Assembly: GCA_946480815.1 (NCBI GenBank)
Contig: CAMLLB010000044.1
Location: 1-37,279, forward strand
Length of the DNA stretch: 37,279 nt
Source: an uncultured Flavobacteriales bacterium
Lineage (GTDB): Bacteria; Bacteroidota; Bacteroidia; Flavobacteriales; Crocinitomicaceae
Direction: 5' to 3'
The notes beneath the pieces were generated by a model. It was given only the letters and a program-made list of their open reading frames with translations. It was not told the origin of the DNA and ran no database searches. Positions 25,291 through 32,837 of the stretch are shown here, piece by piece. The first letter of the stretch is position 1. Every line of letters begins with the position of its first letter. The translations under genes and the position numbers were made by a program.

Positions 25291-27193
25291 ATAACGCTTT
25301 CTCCACAATCTCATCCACTACAAACGGATCGAGCAAGGTAGAAGTATCTCCTAAGTTCTTCATGTCTCCTTCTGCGATTTTTCGTAAGATGCGTCGCATG
25401 ATCTTCCCTGAACGTGTCTTCGGCAAACCTGAAACGAATTGAATTTTCTCCGGAATGGCAATCTTACCGATTTCTGCCACCACGGACTCCACGATCTCTC
25501 CCCTTGCCTGGTCCTGGTTTTCTTCCGGAACTTCCTGCTCACAAACTACAAAAGCATAAATCGACTGACCTTTCAAAGGATGCGGATAACCGACCACCGC
25601 CGATTCAATAACCAATTTGTTCATATTGATCGCGTTCTCAATTTCAGCAGTCCCGAAGCGGTGCCCCGATACATTGATCACGTCATCCACTCTACCGATA
25701 ATACGGTACATCCCATTCTCATCGCGCTTTGCCCCATCTCCGGTAAAATAATAGCCATCGTAATGTGAGAAGTAATTCACCCGGCAACGTTCGTGATCTC
25801 CGTAGGTTGTTCTCAAAATAGAAGGCCACGGAAATTTGATACACAAATAACCTTCTTCATTGGCTCCTTCAATCTCTATTCCTTCCTGGTTCAATAAAAC
25901 CGGTTGAATTCCCGGCAAAGGATACCCGGCGAATGTAGGTTTTAACGGTGAAATATCTCCAATTCCGGAAATCATAATTCCCCCAGTTTCGGTTTGCCAC
26001 CAGTTATCCACTACCGGACAACGTCCTTTCCCAACGTGCAAATGATACCAATTCCAGGCTTCTTCATTGATCGGTTCACCTACAGTTCCAATAATTTTCA
26101 ATGAATCCAAACTATAGGAAAGCACATGATCTTCTCCAAAAGCCATCAAAGAACGGATAGCAGTTGGTGCGGTCAGAAACTGATTTACTCCGTACTTATC
26201 AATCACCTGCCAAAAACGACCGGCATCGGGATAAGTTGGAATTCCTTCAAACATCACGGTTGTTGCACCGCAAAGTAAAGGTCCGTAAACTATGTATGAG
26301 TGACCGGTAATCCAGCCAACATCAGCCGTACACCAAAACACATCTTTCTCTTCGTATTGGTATACATTCTGGAAGGAATAAGCCGTATAGACCATGTAAC
26401 CGCCACACGTGTGAACAACACCTTTCGGTTTCCCGGTAGAACCGGAAGTATAAAGAATAAACAAGGGATCTTCGGCATCCATTACTTCCGGCTCGCATGT
26501 TTTATCCTGTCCTGCCACTGCATCTTTCCACCAGATATCTCTCCCGGTTTCCATGGTTGGTTTCCAACCCAAACAGTCAAATACAATGACTCTTTCAACA
26601 CAATTCACATGTTCCAATGCTTCATCAACCACCCGTTTTAACGGAATTTGCTTCGCTCCTCGATTCAGTCCGTCTGCTGTTATCACCAATTTCGCTTGTG
26701 CATCTTCAATCCGATCTGCAAGTGCATTAGCAGAAAATCCGGCAAAAACCACAGAATGTATCGCTCCGATACGTGCACAAGCCATCACTGCGATCGCCAG
26801 TTCGGGAATCATCGGCATATAAATACACACCCGATCGCCCTTTTTTATTCCCTGGGCTTTCAAACCATTAGCAAAAACACAAACTGCTTCAAGTAACTCC
26901 GAGTAAGTATAGGTAACGGATTTATCCTGCGGATTATTCGGCTCCCAAATCAAGGCTTGTTTAGCTCCACGCTCTACAGCATTTCGATCCAGCATATTTT
27001 GCGTGATGTTGAGCTTTGCACCTTTAAACCATTCAATTTTGGGTTCAGTAAAATCCCATTCCAACACCTGATCCCATTTCTTAATCCATTGGAATTCATT
27101 TGCAATAGTTGACCAAAATGTTTCCGGGTCAGCAACGCTTTGCGCATAATTCTCATGGTATTGTTCCAGGGTCCTGATTTGAAATTTATTCAT
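25289..27193 (-). CDS. acs: Acetyl-CoA synthetase (AMP-forming)
   Basis: Makes acetyl-CoA from acetate, ATP and CoA, allowing acetate use and recycling. 634 residues from the chosen start. Seen: VCIYMPMIPELAIAVMACARIGAIHSVVFAGFS, the P-loop YTSGSTGKPKGVVHTCGG, DVGWITGHSYIVYGPL, NWWQTETG, the hinge YFTGDGAKRDENGMYRIIGRVDDVINVSGHR, and the C-terminal PKTRSGKIMRRILR, whose last Lys is the residue regulated by acetylation in other bacteria. The start is MNKFQIRTLEQYHENY (27193); the 28 codons above it fall across the leader hairpin. An inverted repeat TGCAGT...ACTGCA lies at 27207-27226 in the leader. Confidence 0.97.
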   Translation of the reverse strand: MNKFQIRTLEQYHENYAQSVADPETFWSTIANEFQWIKKWDQVLEWDFTEPKIEWFKGAKLNITQNMLDRNAVERGAKQALIWEPNNPQDKSVTYTYSELLEAVCVFANGLKAQGIKKGDRVCIYMPMIPELAIAVMACARIGAIHSVVFAGFSANALADRIEDAQAKLVITADGLNRGAKQIPLKRVVDEALEHVNCVERVIVFDCLGWKPTMETGRDIWWKDAVAGQDKTCEPEVMDAEDPLFILYTSGSTGKPKGVVHTCGGYMVYTAYSFQNVYQYEEKDVFWCTADVGWITGHSYIVYGPLLCGATTVMFEGIPTYPDAGRFWQVIDKYGVNQFLTAPTAIRSLMAFGEDHVLSYSLDSLKIIGTVGEPINEEAWNWYHLHVGKGRCPVVDNWWQTETGGIMISGIGDISPLKPTFAGYPLPGIQPVLLNQEGIEIEGANEEGYLCIKFPWPSILRTTYGDHERCRVNYFSHYDGYYFTGDGAKRDENGMYRIIGRVDDVINVSGHRFGTAEIENAINMNKLVIESAVVGYPHPLKGQSIYAFVVCEQEVPEENQDQARGEIVESVVAEIGKIAIPEKIQFVSGLPKTRSGKIMRRILRKIAEGDMKNLGDTSTLLDPFVVDEIVEKAL

Positions 27194-27206
27194 CGTTTTC
27201 GTTTTA

Positions 27207-27226
27207 TGCAGTTTGAGTTTACTGCA
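27207..27226. promoter_or_regulatory. Small inverted repeat in the acs leader
   Basis: TGCAGT (27207-27212) and ACTGCA (27221-27226) are perfect 6-bp inverted arms with an 8-bp spacer, 14 bp before the acs start. It could be an operator or a mRNA hairpin near the ribosome site. Confidence 0.35.
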
Positions 27227-27243
27227 ATTTACTAATAAGAAAC

Positions 27244-27274
27244 AAAAAACCCCGACGATAAATGTCGGGGTTTT
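27244..27274 (-). terminator. Terminator of the upstream 180-residue protein gene, 50 bp before acs
   Basis: On the minus strand AAAACCCCGAC-(7 nt)-GTCGGGGTTTT is followed by six T. It ends transcription from the gene at 27278-27820. Since acs starts only about 50 bp further on, acs needs a promoter inside that gap or depends on read-through. Confidence 0.88.
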
Positions 27275-27277
27275 CAA

Positions 27278-27820
27278 TTATTCATCAATCTTGTATTTTT
27301 TGAAGAAGGAGTCCCAATCCCAGAGGAAATTGATCATTACCTGATCCATTCGCTTCAGGAACAGCGGGTTAGGGGATTGCAGGCGTTTAAAATACTCATC
27401 CTGGAAATCATTCAGGTCGTATTTTTGGAATACAGCTTTAGACATCGCGTAAACCATATTCTTTGAGGGATGGTTAATTCGCTGCATAAATTTCTGGTAT
27501 TCTCTCACTTTTGCCTCTGCATCAACAGCAGATACCCCCATCAATGAACCCATTTGTTCAAAAATGATCTTCTCAATTCTATTTGCCTGAACCGTTTCAA
27601 AGGTTGTTTCCAAAGAAGAAATGTTCGCAACCACCACAATCATAGTGAATTGTCCGTTGCGTTCTACAGGAATAGAAGGAGAAGAAACAAAAGCTAAGTC
27701 TTCATTGATTAGATCCACAACCTCAACGAAACCATTGTCGACAATCTCGAAGATCCCGTTCAGGAAAACATTCGCTAACTGTGTGTCTGACAATCTTTTT
27801 TTTAATAGTGTCCCTAGCAT
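27278..27820 (-). CDS. Cytoplasmic protein of unknown function
   Basis: 180 residues, no signal peptide or membrane span. The first half is strand-rich (FEIVDNGFVEVVDLINEDLAFVSSPSIPVERNGQFTMIVVVANISSLE); the second half is helical and basic (MQRINHPSKNMVYAMSKAVFQKYDLNDFQDEYFKRLQS... MDQVMINFLWDWDSFFKKYKIDE). I do not recognise a family. It is a single-gene unit: a TAAATTTG box lies 23 nt before its ATG and a terminator directly after its stop. Confidence 0.75.
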   Translation of the reverse strand: MLGTLLKKRLSDTQLANVFLNGIFEIVDNGFVEVVDLINEDLAFVSSPSIPVERNGQFTMIVVVANISSLETTFETVQANRIEKIIFEQMGSLMGVSAVDAEAKVREYQKFMQRINHPSKNMVYAMSKAVFQKYDLNDFQDEYFKRLQSPNPLFLKRMDQVMINFLWDWDSFFKKYKIDE

Positions 27821-27843
27821 AGGCCTGCATTATTCGTTACTTA

Positions 27844-27851
27844 CAAATTTA
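27844..27851 (-). promoter_or_regulatory. Candidate -7 box of the 180-residue protein gene
   Basis: TAAATTTG on the minus strand is an exact TAnnTTTG, 23 nt before the ATG at 27820. No TTTG is visible at the usual -33 spacing. Confidence 0.35.
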
Positions 27852-27982
27852 GGTGGGAACTCTGTGTTATTTTTAAATCATGTTATTTAAATGTTAACTA
27901 AGTTATTAACATTATTTGTCCAAGTTTTCACATTTCTCGCAACGTTTTCCTTTTTTGGTTGTACATTTATGAAAAGCGCAGT

Positions 27983-28945
27983 ATGAAAGTATTCCGATTC
28001 GTTGTCTTTTTATCCATCTTATCTGTTCAATTTTCATGTTCCAGTGAAAATGATGGTAATTCCTCTAACGCTTCAGATCAAACCCTTACCCTTTCCGGAA
28101 AACAGCAACGTGATACTGTATTCCTAAACTTTACCATTCCTAAAAAAATCATCCGGGCGCAACGAACCGGGAAACTGGAACGACTAGTTGAAACTCCTGA
28201 ATTCAAGAAAAACAGCCTGCTCGTACAATTCGATAATTACGATGCCTTTGTCGGATTAAGCGGTGAAAAAGAAGCCTTAAAGCAAGATTTAACGGATCAG
28301 CTCGACAATCTTCCGAAAACACTGCAACCTATCGAAAAAAAATGGCGTGATTTTGCTTCCAAACTGACCCCCGATAAAATGATTCCTACATTTCCATCAC
28401 TGGAATACAAAGAAGAGGCCGGATTCATTGAAGAAGCAATGATCAAAGAGAAATATGATCTGATCCGAAAAAAGGAATTAGCACTCCAAAACTATTTCCA
28501 ATTGAGTCAGGAAGATGGCTTTATCACAAAGGTATATGCTCACACCGATGACTATGTCACAAAGAACAAGCCATTGATCTCGTATCATCCTAAAAAAATC
28601 AAAGTGATAGCCGAATCAGCTTTTCCTTTATCCAAATCCATCACCAGACAAATCGGATCCAATTTTGTGGTCAGACTACCTGTTGATAGTGTTAAGATCA
28701 TTAAGCGGTCCACTACAAAAATCAATTATTCCCTACTGCTTAATCAAGCACTGAATCCTAAAAACTGTCCCAAATACTTCATTGTCATGTTGGATAAGAA
28801 TGTATTCCAGGTTCCGAAGGAATTTGTCGGTCAGGATGGAAAAGTAGTCATTTCCGGAGAGAAGGAGCAATTGCAGGCATATTACAAAAATGGAAAGTAC
28901 CTCGTTTACAGTAAAAAACCGGTAATGAAAGTACAAAAGATCTGA
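27983..28945 (+). CDS. Lipoprotein resembling a membrane-fusion/periplasmic adaptor
   Basis: 320 residues. Signal MKVFRFVVFLSILSVQFSC with Cys19 suggests a lipoprotein (the lipobox QFSC is atypical). Layout: a first beta-motif RAQRTGKLERLVETPEFKKNSLLVQFDN, a helical hairpin of about 100 residues, then a second lipoyl-like half DGFITKVYAHTDDYVTKNKPLISYHP and a beta-rich tail. This split lipoyl-coil-lipoyl order is that of HlyD/RND adaptor proteins, but the sequence is divergent and no transporter or TolC-like gene is adjacent. The start is ATG 27983; the upstream TTG and the out-of-frame ATG at 27969 are unlikely. The function is inferred from layout only. Confidence 0.6.
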   Translation: MKVFRFVVFLSILSVQFSCSSENDGNSSNASDQTLTLSGKQQRDTVFLNFTIPKKIIRAQRTGKLERLVETPEFKKNSLLVQFDNYDAFVGLSGEKEALKQDLTDQLDNLPKTLQPIEKKWRDFASKLTPDKMIPTFPSLEYKEEAGFIEEAMIKEKYDLIRKKELALQNYFQLSQEDGFITKVYAHTDDYVTKNKPLISYHPKKIKVIAESAFPLSKSITRQIGSNFVVRLPVDSVKIIKRSTTKINYSLLLNQALNPKNCPKYFIVMLDKNVFQVPKEFVGQDGKVVISGEKEQLQAYYKNGKYLVYSKKPVMKVQKI

Positions 28946-29001
28946 TTTTTGAATTTCATCTCAGGAGCTTTGGAAATTAGCTAAGTCGGTAATTAGGTAA
29001 T

Positions 29002-29039
29002 TAGCAATATAGCTAAATAGGAATATCGATATATTGCTA
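29002..29039. repeat. Inverted repeat between convergent genes
   Basis: TAGCAATATA (29002-29011) and TATATTGCTA (29030-29039) are perfect 10-bp inverted arms. There is no T tract on either side. The surrounding spacer (28946-29054) is rich in AATTAG-like units. Confidence 0.6.
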
Positions 29040-29054
29040 CGAACTATTGTAATC

Positions 29055-29447
29055 TCACTTCCTTTTTATAAAGTAATTATCCTGATATTCTATTGGATAA
29101 CTCTGGATTATAATGGTATCCCCACGATAAAAAAGTGGCTCATAATTATTCTTGCTTCCAAAAAGCACATGATTCTCATCATCCAGGAAAGGCATTTTTG
29201 TCTCTACAAAAGTCATCTTACGCTCTTTCTTCTTGTTCTTATAAAACAGGATCTGATCTTTCTTGTTGATTTTAACCGTGAACAGATCTTTCCCGTCTTT
29301 TGCATAAGAAGTAGATCTGTCTGCAACCGATTTATAAAAATCATAGTCTCCTAATAATTCGGGATAAACGTTTTCAATAAGTCCATCACTTTTGAACGAA
29401 CAAACCAGGAAAGCAATTCCTATGATGAAAAAAAATTGTTGCTTCAT
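29055..29447 (-). CDS. Small exported protein of unknown function
   Basis: 130 residues from MKQQFFFIIGIAFLVCSF (29447), a short signal sequence; Cys17 could be an acylation site but the lipobox is poor. The mature part is basic and strand-forming (DLFTVKINKKDQILFYKNKKKERKMTFVETKMPFLDDENHVLFGSKN). I recognise no family. It is divergent from porP/sprF (29536), with 88 bp between the starts. Codon pattern and signal sequence support it being a real gene. Confidence 0.65.
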   Translation of the reverse strand: MKQQFFFIIGIAFLVCSFKSDGLIENVYPELLGDYDFYKSVADRSTSYAKDGKDLFTVKINKKDQILFYKNKKKERKMTFVETKMPFLDDENHVLFGSKNNYEPLFYRGDTIIIQSYPIEYQDNYFIKRK

Positions 29448-29521
29448 ACCAACGAAAATACCCAATTTATTTCATCTGTTATTCCTGTTTGATTGAAGTA
29501 CAGTCCTGATTGATTTTATTG

Positions 29522-29529
29522 TATATTTG
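29522..29529 (+). promoter_or_regulatory. Candidate -7 box directly before porP/sprF
   Basis: TATATTTG is an exact TAnnTTTG, but only 6 bp before the ATG at 29536. If functional, the transcript would be nearly leaderless. No TTTG is correctly spaced, so chance is possible. Confidence 0.3.
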
Positions 29530-29535
29530 ATTTCA

Positions 29536-30546
29536 ATGAGAAAACTGGGTAATTACCTACTTATCGGACTTTTTGTAACAGCATGTACTTTCCGGTTGCT
29601 TGCTCAGGATATCCATTTCTCTCATTTGAACCGGCAACCAATTTACCAGAACCCTGCGAACACAGGACTCTTTGCCGGAGATATCCGAATTACAGGGAAT
29701 TACAAAGATCAATGGAGAAGTGTAACGGTTCCTTTTCAAACTTTTGCTCTTGCCGGCGATATGAAATGGAAACAAAAAGGGATCAATTTCGGTGCACTGC
29801 TTTTCCATGACAATGTCGGTGATGGGTTTTATCAAACCCTGGAGTTTCTTGCAAGTGTTTCTAAAAACCTGAAACTGACTGCCGATTCAACTCAAACACT
29901 GAGTGTTGGTATCCAGGTAGGGCTGAATTACCGCAAAGTGAACATGGATAAATTCTACTTTGACAATCAATTCAACGGACTCATTTTTGACGCCGGCCTA
30001 CCGACCAATGAAGCTTATCAAAACGATAGTCGCGCCAACCTGACAAGTGCAGCCGGGATTGTTCATTGCTATTACTATGGAAAAAGAAATTCGCTGAAAA
30101 CAGGAATCAGCGGGCACAATCTGAACCGCCCTAACCAGGGATTTTATGGAACAAAAGTTCTGCGGGATATTCGTCTCAGTTTCTTTTCGCAACTGGACCA
30201 TGCAATCAACAGGGATCTGGCAATTGTTCCGGGAATCGGGTTCAATCTCCAGGGAAAATACCGGGAGTTACTGATCGGGTCCCAGGTTCGTTACACTTTG
30301 ATTAACAAACTGGGAACTTATCGTGCTGTCGACGGTGGCTTGTGGTTTCGCTCACGAGATGCGGTGGTTGTACGCTTGGGACTGGCGATGCAAAACTGGT
30401 CTGTAGCTGCGAGTTATGACACGAACATTTCCAAATTAATTCCGGCCAGTACTGCGCGTGGAGGTTTAGAAATTTCTGTCGAATACATTATCACACGTTT
30501 TAAACCCAAAAAAGTCATTCACCGCATATGTCCAGATTATATTTAA
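29536..30546 (+). CDS. PorP/SprF-family type IX secretion membrane protein
   Basis: 336 residues with signal peptide ending near FRLLAQ. The mature start DIHFSHLNRQPIYQNPANTGLFAGDIRITGNYKDQWRSV is the diagnostic PorP/SprF opening; the rest is outer-membrane beta strands (GINFGALLFHDNVGDGF, YRKVNMDKFYFDNQFN, AVDGGLWFRSRDAVVVRLGLAMQNWSVAASYD). Members form outer-membrane parts of the type IX secretion/gliding apparatus or anchor specific surface proteins. Several paralogues usually exist per genome, so this need not be the core PorP. It overlaps the next gene by 19 bp, the classic pairing with a PorE-like protein. The start is ATG 29536, since the TTG at 29527 overlaps the TATATTTG box. Confidence 0.92.
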   Translation: MRKLGNYLLIGLFVTACTFRLLAQDIHFSHLNRQPIYQNPANTGLFAGDIRITGNYKDQWRSVTVPFQTFALAGDMKWKQKGINFGALLFHDNVGDGFYQTLEFLASVSKNLKLTADSTQTLSVGIQVGLNYRKVNMDKFYFDNQFNGLIFDAGLPTNEAYQNDSRANLTSAAGIVHCYYYGKRNSLKTGISGHNLNRPNQGFYGTKVLRDIRLSFFSQLDHAINRDLAIVPGIGFNLQGKYRELLIGSQVRYTLINKLGTYRAVDGGLWFRSRDAVVVRLGLAMQNWSVAASYDTNISKLIPASTARGGLEISVEYIITRFKPKKVIHRICPDYI

Positions 30547-32771
30547 TCCTTTTTGCCCTCCTTTCATTTACCGGATACGGACAAAATCTGTTGGGTAAGT
30601 ACCTGGACTTTGCAGATGAGCAGTATGCAAAAGGTGATTACATCTATGCGCTTCAGTATTACGAAAAGGCAATGGAAATTGATTCCAATACCGTAAGTAT
30701 TCTCTGGAAATATGCTGAAACGCTCAGAGCCTATAAAGATTATCGCCGGGCAAGCTATTATTACCAAAAAGTCTATGAAAAGGAAGAAACATCCATGTAC
30801 CCTGCAAGCTTACTGCAATGGGCCCTGATGGAAAAGCAGAACGGGCATTACACGGAAGCGATCGAACTATTTAAACGGGCAAAAAAGAAATATTCAAAAG
30901 ACAAGCGAACATACAATTACCTGAAATCAAAGCGTGAACTGGAATCGTGTTTATGGGCACAGGCTGCTTTGAAAGACACTTCCGACCTGGAAAACATTGA
31001 GCTTCCCAGAGGATTGAACACCGTAAACTCAGAATTCGGACATACCATTTCACAAGGACAATTTGTGCTTTCTTCCATGCGCAGCAAAAAAGAAAATGTG
31101 GGGGAAGAAATGCTGGATGACAACTACAAGAACAGGCTTTATTTCACCGAATGGAAAGACAGCTTGAAAGAGGTCAGTCCGGGCTTGCTGGAAGCTTTGA
31201 ACAAAGCCGAAGTGAACACCGGGAACGGTTGTTTTTCACCGGATGGAAAGCGATTTTATTACAGCAATTGCGGTGGTGATGAAAACCAATTCGCTTGCCA
31301 GATCTGGGTTTCTTCCTTTCAAAACGGAAAGTGGTCCAATCCGAACCCGCTTGGAGAAATTATCAACGAACCCGGCACGAACAATACCACACCAACTATT
31401 GCCGTTATCGAGAATGAAGAATGGTTGATCTTTTCGTCCAATCGCGAAGATGGAAAAGGAGGAATGGACTTGTACTATTCCGTGATAAAAAATAACGGGA
31501 ATCAATTTTCTAAAGTGAGGGCATTAAATGCTGCAAATTCCCTTGATAACGACATCAGTCCTTTTTACAATGCAGACAAAAAGCGTTTGTATTTTTCCTC
31601 TTCCTGGTTTGACGGCTTTGGCGGATACGACGTTTTCTATATCGAACTGAAGAACGGACGGTGGGAAGCTCCTCAAAACTTAGGTTTACCGATCAACAGT
31701 TCAGCAAACGACATTTATTATTTTGAGGATCGCGACAGCATGTACGTTTCCAGCAACAGGATCGGGGTTCAATACGTAAAAAATCCCACTTGCTGCAGTG
31801 ACATTTTTGGCTACAAACATCCACGGATCATTGTTCCTGAAACGAAAAAAGAAACCCTGGCAGAACTGAACAAACGACTACCGGTAACGCTGTATTTCCA
31901 CAACGACATTCCGGATCCCCGTTCAAAGGAAACGACCACCAAAGTGAATTACATCAACAGCTACAACGATTACATTGCCATGCTTCCCGAATACCGCAAG
32001 GAATATTCGAAAGGATTAAGCGGAGAAAAAGTTGTAGAGGCAGAGGAAGACATTGAAAGTTTCTTCCTCGAGTACGTCGAGCAAGGAGTCAAAGACCTGG
32101 TCTTGTTCCAAACCCTTTTGCTGGAAGAACTGCAAAAAGGATTTCAGATTCGTTTAAATATCCGCGGATTCGCTTCCCCATTGGCAAAAACAGAGTACAA
32201 CGTGGCTCTGACACAACGCCGGATCATGTCACTTGGGAATTATTTAAGGGCTTACGACAATGGTATTTTTGCCCCTTACCTGGACGGAACTTCTTCAAAC
32301 GGAGGAAAATTGGAACTCGTAGGTGTCCCTTACGGGGAATATACTGCCAACCAGATTACAAGCGATAATCCGAATGATGTAAAAAACTCCGTTTTCTCGC
32401 GAGCAGCTGCAAGAGAACGAAAAATTGAGATTCAAAGTGTCAGCTATTTGGAAACCGATTCCATTTTCTTTTTCATCGATTGTGTTCCGAATGTGATCAC
32501 ACTTGGAAAAATTGAACAGGGCGAAAACAGTTTCCAGTTTTCCGTTCATAACAACCATGAAAAAAGCTTGAAAATAAGCGCCATTAAAACGGAAGGTGAC
32601 TTGGTCAAATTCACTTTCGGAAGCACAGTTCCTGCGAAAGGAAACGCAATTATACAGGCCGTGACAGTGAATAAACTACCGTCCGGAATTTTTTCTTTTC
32701 CAATCCTTATTTATTTTGAAGGGTATACTTCTCCGATTCGTTTGATGCTACTGGGCGAAACTCCCAAGTAG
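30528..32771 (+). CDS. PorE-like TPR / PD40 / OmpA-like protein with DUF1573-type end
   Basis: 747 residues with signal peptide MSRLYLILFALLSFTGYGQ. Domains in order: TPR repeats (about 22-140, YAKGDYIYALQYYEKAMEID, HYTEAIELFKRAKKKY); a PD40 beta-propeller (about 200-420, GNGCFSPDGKRFYYSNCGG, EWLIFSSNREDGKGGMDLYYS, DISPFYNADKKRLYFSSSWFDGFGGYDVF); an OmpA-like peptidoglycan-binding part (about 445-630, PVTLYFHNDIPDPRS ... LNIRGFASPLAKTEYNVALTQRRIMSLGNYL) with an insertion; and a C-terminal Ig-like DUF1573-type domain (about 655-740, ITLGKIEQGENSFQFSVHNN). TPR-PD40-OmpA is the PorE plan that ties the type IX machinery to peptidoglycan. The DUF1573-like tail is an addition I do not recall from PorE. 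Confidence 0.85.
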   Translation: MSRLYLILFALLSFTGYGQNLLGKYLDFADEQYAKGDYIYALQYYEKAMEIDSNTVSILWKYAETLRAYKDYRRASYYYQKVYEKEETSMYPASLLQWALMEKQNGHYTEAIELFKRAKKKYSKDKRTYNYLKSKRELESCLWAQAALKDTSDLENIELPRGLNTVNSEFGHTISQGQFVLSSMRSKKENVGEEMLDDNYKNRLYFTEWKDSLKEVSPGLLEALNKAEVNTGNGCFSPDGKRFYYSNCGGDENQFACQIWVSSFQNGKWSNPNPLGEIINEPGTNNTTPTIAVIENEEWLIFSSNREDGKGGMDLYYSVIKNNGNQFSKVRALNAANSLDNDISPFYNADKKRLYFSSSWFDGFGGYDVFYIELKNGRWEAPQNLGLPINSSANDIYYFEDRDSMYVSSNRIGVQYVKNPTCCSDIFGYKHPRIIVPETKKETLAELNKRLPVTLYFHNDIPDPRSKETTTKVNYINSYNDYIAMLPEYRKEYSKGLSGEKVVEAEEDIESFFLEYVEQGVKDLVLFQTLLLEELQKGFQIRLNIRGFASPLAKTEYNVALTQRRIMSLGNYLRAYDNGIFAPYLDGTSSNGGKLELVGVPYGEYTANQITSDNPNDVKNSVFSRAAARERKIEIQSVSYLETDSIFFFIDCVPNVITLGKIEQGENSFQFSVHNNHEKSLKISAIKTEGDLVKFTFGSTVPAKGNAIIQAVTVNKLPSGIFSFPILIYFEGYTSPIRLMLLGETPK

Positions 32772-32787
32772 CAAAATCTTGAATTGA

Positions 32788-32807
32788 ATCCCGATAGCTA
32801 TCGGGAT
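32788..32807. repeat. Perfect 20-bp palindrome
   Basis: ATCCCGATAGCTATCGGGAT is its own reverse complement. It sits between two TTG trinucleotides (32779-32786) and the TATCTTTG box at 32814, upstream of the acyltransferase gene. A 17/20 copy is at 2468. Confidence 0.95.
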
Positions 32808-32813
32808 AAAATG

Positions 32814-32821
32814 TATCTTTG
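32814..32821 (+). promoter_or_regulatory. Candidate -7 box of the acyltransferase gene
   Basis: TATCTTTG is an exact TAnnTTTG, 16 nt before the ATG at 32838. The nearest upstream TTG (32784-32786) is 27 nt away, longer than the usual gap of about 19-23, and the palindrome fills the space. Confidence 0.45.
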
Positions 32822-32837
32822 CTTGTAAATCCAAACT

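Noticed and set aside
29034..29354. Plus-strand open frame opposite the small exported protein
   Set aside because: The minus-strand frame has a plausible signal peptide and start; the plus frame begins in low-complexity DNA and shows no export or domain signal that fits the context.
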